NCBI RefSeq assembly: GCF_002288925.2
Contig: NW_022098023.1
Coordinates: forward strand, 30,871,499 to 30,935,498
Length of the DNA stretch: 64,000 nt
Direction: 5' to 3'
Source of the DNA: Delphinapterus leucas
Taxonomy: Eukaryota > Chordata > Mammalia > Artiodactyla > Monodontidae
Shown here: positions 46,847 through 56,535 of the stretch, one piece after another
How positions within the stretch are numbered: the first letter of the stretch is position 1
Layout of the letters: every line of letters starts with the position of its first letter
Made by a program: the position numbers and the translations under genes
The notes under the pieces: generated by a model
What the model was told of the DNA's origin: nothing
What the model saw: the letters and a program-made list of their open reading frames with translations, nothing else
The model's database searches: none

Positions 46847-48111
46847 ATTGTCAATACCTTCCTGGCTGTAATAATTGCAAATTTTAAAAACTTGAAAATT
46901 AGAATTTTTATAGCCCTTTGGTTAAACACTTTAATTAAAGATAGTCAAGTGATTTTCAACGAATGCAACCAAAATTTAGAGGAATGATTTAATTTACAAA
47001 AGGTTTATTATTGTTGTAGGACGCTTAGGTTGACTTCAAAGTAGTTCAGAAGTTAAAACATTTCTAAAACCCAAACAATGCTGAGCAGCAAAGTGGGAAA
47101 GTATGTACAGTTCTGCTGAAGGTTTTTCTAATTAATTCAACTTCTGCCTCATTGCAACAATTTTATAGTCCAGTTAGTTTATCTGTGCATATATATAACA
47201 AAATTGTAAAATGTGACATCTACAGGTTCTATTTTGATTAGTAGATATTGCTATTTGTTTGGATGTAATTATTACTTATATGTACACCACAGCAGATAGA
47301 GGAAAATTTCTACCCCATAAGTTCCTTAATTTAGTAAGCATATTGTTTTTACCAAAATGCTGTGCTCCACCACACATGTATTATGTTCATATTATTTCCA
47401 CAACAAATAATTTTTTGTTCAATTTTGAACTTAAGTTTACAATAGCATTCACAGTAGTATCAGATGTTTCACTTTCAACAGAATGAACCTCCAAAAGCTT
47501 TTCTTTGACTTCACGAATTGCACACAAAAAATCTATTACTGGAATTCACTTATTTTCTCCTTGAAACATTTAATGACCCTGATGTAAGCCTGGCATCACT
47601 TAACTGTCTGTGATGGTCTTTTGATCATAAAGCCAGACATTAACCACTATCACTTCAGGTTTCAAATGTGTTCAAGGAAACTTGGAATCAAAAGAAACAT
47701 CATTAATTTAGAATAACAGGCAATTTAATTTAGATGAAAAGACGTGTTTTGTGGATTGGTATGTAAATACACTTTCTGTAGCTCCTTCTGTACCATCCAT
47801 CACAGTAAATAGTAAATGTCAACGAAAATTTTTTGCAAGTTACACATTCATCATTAGTTATCTTGAGAAATGGAAATTCAGTATTTAATTTTTCTTTAAA
47901 CATGCACTCTCATTTTTGAGTTTATTGCTACCAAAAGAATTTATTGCAAAATTTTAAACAAGCATTGTAAGACAATAAAAAATAGTAACTGTAGATTTAC
48001 TATTTATAACCAATAAAGGACAAAACAACTCTAGCAAGTGCTTTCAGATTCCTCCATGTAAGCACTATGGCAGTACTGTTTAGCCTCTATTTCCTGCATG
48101 TCTTACTCTAC
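46847..48111. other. Non-coding DNA
   Basis: AT-rich, with no gene supported. Positions 47,718-47,749 hold the first copy of a 32-bp direct repeat whose partner is at 48,277-48,308. The frame at 47,259-47,486 has no known motif. Confidence 0.5.
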
Positions 48112-48262
48112 TTGGGCAGCCAAAATGAAATAGCATAGACTGGATGGCTGAAACAACAGAAACTTATTTTCTCACAGTTCTGGAAGCTGGAAGTCCAAGA
48201 TCAGGGTGCTAGCATGGCCAGGCTCTGTAGAGTTTTCTTCTAGCTTACACACCCTGTCTAGA
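48112..48262 (-). mobile_element. MLT1-type LTR fragment
   Basis: Reverse-read 3' end of an MLT1 LTR: GACTGGATGGCTGAAACAAC, AGAAACTTATTTTCTCACAG, TTCTGGAAGCTGGAAGTCCA and AGATCAGGGTGCTAGCATGG, matching the terminal ATCTTGGACTTCCAGCCTCC and AATAAATTTCTGTTGTTT of the family. The 5' part is missing. Confidence 0.8.
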
Positions 48263-48309
48263 GATACAGGCACATGAGGCAGTTTGATTTAGATGAAAAG
48301 ACGTGTTTC

Positions 48310-49330
48310 ATTCAGCATTGAATTTTGAAAGGATGTGAATTAGAAGGAAGGAGGGGGTGATGGGTCCCAAGCAAGTCCAAAACTTAAAAAGGCAAATCTC
48401 AGTAGATTTTAAGGCTCAAGAATAATCCTCTTTGATTTGATGCTCTGTTATCCAGGCCCAATGGTGTGGCAGCATCACTCACAAAACTCTGAGGGGTGGC
48501 CCTATCCCCTCAGCTCCACCCTTTGGAACCAAGGAGGAAATAGACTTGCCCCCTTAGGCGTGTGGTGGCAGTGGCAGCCCTGATGATCTCTGAATTGCCT
48601 TCAGAGTTATTTTTCCCTTTCCTTGAAAAATAGTGCACATTTGCCGCCGAATAGTTCTATGGTCCAGTTCTGTAGATTGCAAGAAGTTCAACAGCCCTAC
48701 TTCATTCCATCCCACTTCCTTTGTCTTCTTTAGTTCAAACCAGCGATGCATTTGCTGACATAATCCAGTCTCTATTCCTGGCTTCTGCTGAGATTACTGA
48801 CTAAATCAGTGAGTCACATCCATGATCTCTTTATCAAATGGTTGTTTGGACAAATCTTAATGTTCTCTTCAGAACAAGCATTCTCATTTTTTGTAATATG
48901 GATAGGCTGAGAAATTTCCAAATCTTCAGCTTCTGGTTCCTTTTTGCTTCACATTTTTTTTCTTCAATTCCTCTCTCTCCTTTTTCATTTTATTATAAGA
49001 AGTCAGGAGGAACAAAGCTTCCCCTTCAATACTTTGCTTAGAAATCTCCTCAGCTAAATATCTAATTTTATAGCTCATAGTTCTATCTTCCACAAAGCAC
49101 TAGAACATAGTTAATTCAAGTTCTTTGTGACATTGTAACAAAGATTGTCTTTACTCCAGTTTCCAATGACATGTTCCTCATTTCTGTCTGAGTTCTCCTC
49201 AGAATCACCCTTAACATCCATATTTCTAGTCTGTACCTCAGAACTCTTCCAGCCTCTACCCATTATCTAGTTCCAAAATTTCTTCCACATGTTTAGGTAT
49301 CTGTTACAGAAACACCCCATTTCTTTATAC
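48310..49330 (-). mobile_element. ERVL-MaLR internal region, degraded
   Basis: Read on minus, after the LTR it shows TGGTATAAAGAAATGGGGTG, GATACCTAAACATGTGGAAG, AACTAGATAATGGGTAGAGG and, at the far end, GGACTTGCTTGGGACCCATC and CTCCTTCCTTCTAATTC. This is the order of the MaLR internal sequence. These elements are non-autonomous relatives of endogenous retroviruses and have no working genes. No intact reading frame exists here. Confidence 0.75.
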
Positions 49331-49633
49331 CAAAATTTGTATTAAGGTTCTCCAGACAAACAGAACCAACAGAAGAGAAACAGAGAGAGAGACAGAGCAA
49401 GAGATCTAGAGAGGTTATTATAAGGAATGGCTCACACGATCATGGAGGCTGAGAAGTCCCAAGGTCTGCAGTTCACAAGATGGAGAGCTTGAAAGGCCAA
49501 TGGTATAGCTCCAGTCCAAGTCCAAAGGCCTATAGACCAGGAGAGCCAATGGTGTAAATTTTAGTGCAAAAGACAACAGGCTCAAAACCCAAGAAAAACC
49601 AATGTCTCAGCTTGAGTCCAAAGGTAGGAAAAG
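49331..49633 (-). mobile_element. LTR associated with the MaLR internal region
   Basis: Reverse-read LTR: AGGTTCTCCAGACAAACAGA, AGGAATGGCTCACACGATCA, GGAGGCTGAGAAGTCCCAAG, AGTCCAAGTCCAAAGGCC. It is the LTR upstream of the internal segment in element order. Its outer end is cut off and joined to a SINE fragment at 49,634. Confidence 0.7.
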
Positions 49634-49691
49634 ACCCGTGTCCCCTGCATCGGCAGGCGGACTCTAAACCGCCGCGCCACCAGGGAAGCCC
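49634..49691 (-). mobile_element. CHR SINE, 5' end only
   Basis: 58 bp matching only the tRNA-derived 5' end (ACCCGTGTCCCCTGCATCGG to GCGCCACCAGGGAAGCCC, reversed). The B box is cut and the whole 3' half and A tail are missing. SINEs usually lose 5' sequence on insertion, so this loss is better explained by a later deletion that also removed the outer end of the LTR. Confidence 0.88.
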
Positions 49692-51385
49692 GAAAGGTGA
49701 TACTTTTAATCGTCATTTCCTTATATGAAATTATTCTCTCGCCACAAGGATTTGACATATGGTGTGGTCTTTCTATCTGAAAATACTTATCTCCTGCACT
49801 TTATTATTTTTTAATCATGTATACTAAATAGCAAGTGCAGATAACCAATCAAAGGTGAAAAAAGAGACCACCACATCATGGAGTATCTGGTGTGTTATGT
49901 TGGGGATTTTGGAATTCTAAAGGACACAGGGATGTAACTGAAAGACTTTAAGAATAGGAGCGGCATCATCAGATTGACATTTTATAATTCAATTGAGTAA
50001 TAATGTGAAGAATGGATTGGAGAGGAGTAAACGATGTGGAGGGACTGTAAGGAAGCCCGGAAGCCCAGAAGCCCAGATTGCCTGGGTAGGAGGGTACGTT
50101 AGTTTTACTGATGTGACAGAAGTAGCAAGGGAGAGAAACAGACAGATTGCAAAGATATTTAAGAGTTGGACTTAAGGGAACTTGTTGAGTCTTCAGGAGA
50201 GAAAATGGGCTGTGTATATATAACTTTGGATAGAGAAGGAGGCATCAGCTAAGGAGATAATTAAGGAGCAGGCAGTATGGTAAGAGGAAGACTAAAGGAG
50301 TATAGTGTTCTGGGATGCAAAAGATGGGAGGGTTTCAAGAAGGAAGGAAGGCTCAAATGGAGGAAAAACTGCTAGAAGTCAAGCAAGTAAGGAGAAGAGT
50401 GAGTGACTAGTCATTCGTCACATTAACAAGTGAATTTTTGATTGTGCCCTGGGAGCAAAGTCATACTGAAGTAAATTGAGGATGGAAAGGGAGATGAAAA
50501 AAAAGTAACAAATGTAGAAAAAAAATTTTAAGTTTGACTGTTGTTTGTTGGAGAGAGTACAGTAACTGGAAAAAAAAGTGGAGCTATGAATATTATTATG
50601 TTTTGAATTGAAATTTACACATACAATGGAGTTTGCTATTTTCCCACCACTCTCCCCCAAATTATATACGGTGATAATAATTTAGAGAAGGCAACACGAA
50701 TTGCCAGTAACAAATCTTCAAAGTTTCTTCACTTAAATGACACCATTCATGGGCATGTTGCAGAGGGTTTTAAGATGAGAGAGAAACATTAAGCTGATTT
50801 TCTAAATTGGAAGCGTAGAAAGATGAACACCCAATATGACGTAAATGTAACTTTTGAAAAACGAAATGCACCCTGGCTGAGTATAATCATGCTGTAAACC
50901 TTTTGGGCTGCGGGTATTTGGGTGAGCAGACTTCGGGTTTCCCTCACCTCATAAACAGATACGTAGCTCAAATCCTGAGCCTAGTCATCTTCGGGGTGTG
51001 GAACTGGTGCCAGTTTTAAATTCTCAGTGACCTGGCGCGTTCATCCAGAGCTCTTTAATGTCTGGCAGCGATTCTTATTGGATGTTTTACTGCCTACTGG
51101 CAAGTTGTGCTCTTATCAGGCTTGAATGCCGAGGACATTAATATGTTAATAAAATTGGAGAAGTATGTTGCTAGAACCACAATATTGAGAAATTTACTTT
51201 GAATTGAGGAAAATAAATTTTAAAATGCTACTCTCAAGGTGTTATGAAAATGATACAGCTCTTGATGTGATTTTTACAACAGCGTAAGAGGACGACTAGC
51301 TAAAGCTATCACAGAGCGCGCCTCGAAAATAACTGAATTCAGTACATGGTCAGTGCACACTGATAAAATCTCAGGGATATATGTC
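49692..51385. other. Non-coding DNA, part possibly an ancient repeat
   Basis: The stretch 49,890-50,400 (GAATGGATTGGAGAGGAGTA, AGTATAGTGTTCTGGGATGC, AAAAACTGCTAGAAGTCAAG and surroundings) loosely follows an old mammalian repeat I recall but cannot name, possibly the same family as 33.6-33.9 kb. The remainder is unremarkable. The open frame at 49,993-50,175 contains a triple GAAGCCC repeat and is not credible as a gene. Confidence 0.4.
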
Positions 51386-51612
51386 AAAAGTGAGGCTCAG
51401 GGCTTCCCTGCTGGTGCAATGGTTGAGAGTCCGCCTGCCGATGCAGGGGACACGGGTTCATGCCCCGGTCTGGGAAGATCCCACATGCCGCGGAGCGGCT
51501 GGGCCCGTGAGCCATGGCCGCTGAGCCTGCCCGTCCGGAGCCTGTGCTCCGCAACGGGAGAGGCCACAACAGTGAGAGGCCCGCATACCGCAAAAACAAA
51601 AGTGAGGCTCAG
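51386..51612 (+). mobile_element. CHR SINE with exact 15-bp target duplication
   Basis: The SINE occupies 51,401-51,597 (GGCTTCCCTGCTGGTGCAAT to GGCCCGCATACCGC plus a short A tail). AAAAGTGAGGCTCAG stands at 51,386-51,400 and, unchanged, at 51,598-51,612. The perfect duplication and low divergence point to a recent insertion. Confidence 0.96.
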
Positions 51613-51734
51613 AAAAATCTCCTCTTTCAGTTGGCCATCGTGGAGAGCCATTTATCCCTGGTTGTGGGCAGAAGAAGGGGAGAAATAGGGTAATTTTTTT
51701 AAGTAACGTGTTTGTTAGCATAACTTACGTTGAG

Positions 51735-52640
51735 AAAAGTGCACAGATGATAAGCTCATTAAATATTACAAAGTGAATACACCCATGTAGCCGGCTCCCA
51801 ATTCAATAAATAGGTCAGCACCTGTGCAACAGAAGCCACCCTAGGCCCCCGTCCTCCACAGGGTCCACTCCACTCCCATTTGCTATCTCTTATCCTGACT
51901 TCTGATCTCCTAGACTAGTTTTGCCTAGTTTTCACTATATAATTGGAATTATACAGGGCATATTCATTTCTGCTTGACTTTTTTGCTCAACATGATATTG
52001 TTAAGTATAGATGTAGTTCAGTCTCACTGGTGCACCATATTCAATAGAATGAATTTACCACCGTCTATTTATTCTTTCTCCTGTGGTACATTTGGTTTGT
52101 TTTCGGAGTTTGGCTGTTAAGAGTAATGCTGCTATGAATTTCCACACACACCCCTCATCCTACCACCCTCTGACCCCCACGTTTTTATTTGTTATATGCC
52201 TGGGAGATGAATTATTGGATTATAGTAGAGTCATATGTTCAGCATTAGTAGATGATGTCAGTCGTTTTCTGAAGTGGCTATACCAATATGCAATCTTCCT
52301 CACTTTCACAATTCTGTGTGTATAGTGGTACGTCACTGTGGTTTTCTTTTGCATCTTCCTGATGACAAATAAGGTTATGTAGCTTTGAAATGTTTACTGG
52401 CTATTTGGATATCCTCATTTGTAAAGTGCGTATTCACTCGTGTCCATATTCCTCTTGTTTTTGTTTCTTTTTGTTATGAATTTCTGGGATTTCTTTATAT
52501 ATTTTGGGTTTGAGCCCTTTGTTGGTTATATATGTAGGAGATATCATCTCCCACTCTTTGGCTTGTTTATTCATGCTATTAACGTGTCTGCCAAAAATAA
52601 GCATCTTTAATTATAAAGTCTGGTATCTTTTTTTCCCCTT
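51735..52640 (-). mobile_element. Old L1 (L1M-type) 3' part
   Basis: Reverse-read old L1: CAAAGTGAATACACCCATGT, TTATCCTGACTTCTGATCTC, ATGCTGCTATGAATTTCCAC, GTGGCTATACCAATATGCAA, CTGGCTATTTGGATATCCTC and TTATGAATTTCTGGGATTTC. Same family region as 37.8-38.8 kb but a separate copy. Confidence 0.8.
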
Positions 52641-52779
52641 TTTTTCTGGTTAGTGTGATCTGTGAACTGATTATATTTCCTGAGAAGTTCTACTCCCACT
52701 TAGCAGCTAGAAATCTTCAAGATAACACTGCCCCCGTGCTAACTGAATAATTAACAAAATCATATACTTTCTTCAACCC

Positions 52780-53344
52780 ATCAGAGATCTAAGGTTGCAC
52801 AACAGTCAGATGAACTTAATTTCAGAGTGACAAGCCTCTTTGAATAAAACCAGGAAGCTCAAATTTTTTTCAGGTCTGACACAGCCCGAGAGGAAGAGGC
52901 AGAAGCAGATGTGAAGAAATCATCTGAAATTTTAACGCATTCTTAGGCGTTGAGCATGAGCGGGTATATCATTTTAGACTATCCGGGAGCCCAGATAGAA
53001 AGGGAGTTTGCACTCACTCTCGTACACTTTTCCTGGGTCTCCACTAGCGCCTTACAGGAGGGAGGTGATCAGTTGCTGCTAGAGGACAAGTGTGAAACAT
53101 CACCCACGTCCCCAGGCAATTTACTCATAGAAGCCACCAGGGGAGGGGCAGCAGCCCCTCTGGCACCCAAGGCCACCAAGGTAAAGGAGAGAAGGGGAAC
53201 CATCCTGCCTCTGGTAGACGGATAGGAAGAGCCTAGCAGGATCAACAGTGGTCTCCCCCTGGGGGAGGGACAAAAAGTAGAGAGAGACCTCTTCCATGAC
53301 ACAGGGGGGCAGGGACTACTGCAGGCCCTCACTAAACACAGAAT
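52780..53344 (+). other. Probable old L1 5' UTR
   Basis: Less AT-rich text directly upstream of an ORF2 segment on the same strand, e.g. GCACTCACTCTCGTACACTT, GGTCTCCACTAGCGCC, CACGTCCCCAGGCAATTTAC and CTACTGCAGGCCCTCACTAA. Style and position suggest an L1 5' UTR, but I am not certain. The frame at 52,950-53,225 and its antisense partner show no protein family resemblance. Confidence 0.35.
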
Positions 53345-53604
53345 ATAAGAGAAACATACAAAAAATCAATTGTATTTCTATAGACTAGCAATAAGAATGT
53401 AGATACTGAAATTTTAAAAAATTAAATTAAAAATATAATACCATTTACAAATTTTTAAAAAATGACATAAGTGTAAATCTAATAAACAAATGTGTGCAGT
53501 ATTTATAAGCTGAAAACTACAAAATGCTGATGAAAGAAATCAAAGGTTTAACTCAAACCTTTAACTCAACAGGCTAAAGATATACATGTAAAATACAATG
53601 TCTA

Positions 53605-53826
53605 GGGCTTCCCTGGTGGCACAGTGGTTGAGAGTCCGCCTGCCGATGCAGGGGACACGGGTTCGTGCCCCAGTCCGGGAAGATCCCACATGCCGCGGAG
53701 CAGCTAGGCCCGTGAGCCATGGCCTCTGAGCCTGTGCGTCTGGAGCCTGTGCTCCGCAACAGGAGAGGCCACAACAGTGAGAGGCCCGCGTACCGCAAAA
53801 AAAAAAAACCCCAAAAAACAAAAACC
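53605..53826 (+). mobile_element. CHR SINE nested in old L1
   Basis: GGGCTTCCCTGGTGGCACAG start, B-box region GGGTTCGTGCCCC, end GAGGCCCGCGTACCGC and an A tail with CCCC interruption. ACAATGTCTA at 53,595-53,604 and ACAGTGTCTA at 53,827-53,836 form the target-site duplication. The L1 sequence continues on the other side. Confidence 0.95.
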
Positions 53827-55092
53827 ACAGTGTCTACCAAAATTCCAGCAAGAATGTTTATAAAGACAAGATTATGCTAAAATTTATATAAGATGGGAAA
53901 GGAAGTAGAATAGCTGAAACATTTTGAAAAACAAGATTAAAATGGGAGGACTTCTCCTGCCCATCAGCTGTATAATCAGCTATTATATACGTACAATAAT
54001 CAAGACAGTGCAGTTTTCCTAAAGGTATAGATACTCAGATAAATGGAATAGAATTGAGAACCCAGAAATAGAGCCACACAAATATGCCCAACTGATTTTT
54101 GACAGAGATGCAAAAGTTATTAAATTGAGGAAAGATAATCTTTTCAATAAATAGTGCTTTAGCAATTTGAAAGTCATAGGCAAAAAATAAATATAAACCA
54201 AACAAACCAAAGAAGGCCCTCAACCTAAAACTTACACACTTAAATATAAAACATAAAACTATAAAATGAAAAAGCACAAGAAAATCTAAGGGACTTAGAA
54301 CTCGACCAAGAGTTATTAGACTTGACACCAAAAGCACTATCCATAAAGAAAAGAACTGGCAAATCAGACTTCATGAAAAATAAAAATGTTTCCTCTGTGA
54401 ATGATCCTGTTAAGAGGATGAAAAACAAGCTACAGATTGAGAGAAAATATTTGCAAACCATTTACTCAACAAAGGACTAATTCATAGAATATATTAAAAA
54501 TTCAATAGTAAAAACAAACAATCCAATTAGAAAATGGGTAAAAGACATGAAGAAACATTTCACCAAAGAGGATATACAGGTGGCAAATAAGCACATGAAA
54601 AGAAGTTCAACAACATTAACCATTAGGGGAAAGTGGATTAAAGCCACAATGTGATATTACTACATATTATTAGAATGGCTAAAAAAATAAATAGTGATAA
54701 ATAGTGATATCACGAAATGTTGGTGAGGAGAAGCAGGATCACTCCAGCATTGCTGGTGGGAATGTAAAATGGTACTGCCAATAAAACAAAATTTTTGTTT
54801 AATTAGGCATGCAACTATCATACAACCCAACAATTGCACTTGTGGGCATCTATCCCAGGCAAATGAAAACTTATATTTACACGAAAACCTGTGCACAAAT
54901 GTTTATGGCAGATTTATTCATAATAGCTGCAAACTAGAAGCAATACAGGTGTCCTTCAGTGGGTGAATGGCTAAATAAACTGTGATACATCCATCCCGTG
55001 GGGTACTACTCAGCAGTAAAAGAAAGAATAATCTATTGATTCATGCAGCAACCTGACAAATTTTTAGGAAATTTTGCTGCGTGTAAAAAATT

Positions 55093-55449
55093 CCTGCGGC
55101 TTCTCTGGTGACGCAGTGGTTAAGAGTCCACCCTCCAATGCAGGGGACACGGGTTCGAGCCCTTGTCCGGGAAGATCCCACATGCTGCGGAGCAACTAAG
55201 CCCATGCGCCAGAACTACTGAGCCTACGCTCTAGAGCACGTGAGCCACAACTACTGAGCCCCCGTGCCACAGCTACTGAAGCCTGCATGCCTAGAGCCCA
55301 TGCTCCGCAACAAGAGAAGCCACCCAATGAGAAACCCACGCACCACAACGAAGAGCAGCCCCCGCTCGCTGCAACTAAAGAAAACCCGCGCACAGCAACA
55401 AAGACCCAACGCAGCCATAAATAAATAAATAAATTTGTATTAAAAAAAA
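55093..55449 (+). mobile_element. CHR SINE, long type, nested in old L1
   Basis: Forward copy of the ~350 bp form: GGCTTCTCTGGTGACGCAGT, GGGTTCGAGCCCTTGTCCGG, several AACTACTGAGCC units, CAACAAAGACCCAACGCAGC and an AAAT-rich tail. The host L1 resumes at AAGCCATTCCCAAAATATTG. Confidence 0.92.
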
Positions 55450-55725
55450 GAAGCCATTCCCAAAATATTGCATACTATATGTTTCTGTTTATATATAACA
55501 TTCTTGAAATGACAACACTCCCAAAATGGAAAACAGTTTAGTGGTTAGTTTAGTGGTTACCAGGGCTTAAGAAGAGGTTGGGGATAGGAAGGAAGCAGAT
55601 GTGGCTATAAAAGGGCAACATGTGGGATCCTTGTGATAAAAGTGTTCTGTATTTTCACTGTATTAGTGTCAATATCCTGGTTGTGATGTTACCATTGAAG
55701 AAAACTCGGTTGAGTGCACACGATC

Positions 55726-55809
55726 TCTCTGTATTATTTTTTACAACTGCATGTGAATCCACAAATTTCTCTGTGTTATTTTTTACAACTGCATATGAAT
55801 CTACAATTA
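55726..55809 (+). repeat. 42-bp tandem duplication
   Basis: Two units, 55,726-55,767 and 55,768-55,809, each beginning TCTCTGT and containing TTATTTTTTACAACTGCAT. They differ at a few positions. They lie within the 3' UTR of the old L1, where the family normally has one copy. Confidence 0.9.
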
Positions 55810-56154
55810 TCTCAAAATAAAATGTTTAATTAAGGAAAGGTGTATGGGGAGCGAGCAAGACAAACAGCATTTGAAAAACATAGCGATTGTCGTGGTGGTT
55901 TCTATTCTGAGCTGGCCATTTTAAGTGGTATGGTGCCACGTTCTGTGTACCGCATTTTAAGAGGAATTCAAAGGAAATTCAAAACCAAGATATAGGAGGA
56001 AAAAGGTACTGGAAACCATGGCATATATGAAATAATGGAAGAACTAGACAGCGTTTCCCCACAAGAGAGGAGTTTGTGGACACAGGACTATACTTTTTAA
56101 TTGTCAGAAGAATTACTTTAAAGAAGGATTAGATTTCTCTGTAAAACCCCAAAG

Positions 56155-56535
56155 AATGAAAATAGGACCAACCGGTGGAAGGTATAAGAAGAGAAATTTC
56201 AGTTTGGTTACCAGGGACTGGGGTGGTGGTGAGGGAAATGGAGAGATGTTGGCCAAAGAGTATAAACTTCCAGTTATAAGATTAGTAAGTTCTGGGGATC
56301 TAATATACAGCGTGGTGATTATAGTTAATAATACTGTATTATATAGTTGAAAGTTGCTAAGAGTAGATCTTCAGGGTTCTCACCACTAAAAAGAAATAGC
56401 AGTTATGTGATATGACGAAGGTGTCAGCTAATGTTATGGTGGTAATCATCTGGCAATATACAGAGATATCAAATCAACACCTTAATCTTACACAATGTTA
56501 TATGTCAGTTGTATCTCAGTAAAGATGCTGGGGGG
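56155..56535 (+). mobile_element. Old L1 3' UTR end (L1MA/MB-like)
   Basis: Forward 3' end: GTTACCAGGGACTGGGGTGG, TGGTGATTATAGTTAATAAT, ACTGTATTATATAGTTGAAA, GCTAAGAGTAGATCTTCAGG, and GTATCTCAGTAAAGATGCTG followed by a G run. Truncated, with no coding part. Confidence 0.8.

Larger units (their letters stand above)
53345..55835 (+). mobile_element. Old L1, second half of ORF2 and 3' UTR
   Basis: Reads forward through old L1 ORF2: AAAATCAATTGTATTTCTAT, CAACTGATTTTTGACAGAGA, GAAAATATTTGCAAACCATT, GGTGGGAATGTAAAATGGTA, CATACAACCCAACAATTGCA, TGGGGTACTACTCAGCAGTA. The 3' UTR ends ATCTCAAAATAAAATGTTTA. Interrupted by two later CHR SINEs (53,605 and 55,093). No intact frame remains. Near the end a 42-bp unit is tandemly duplicated. 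Confidence 0.85.
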
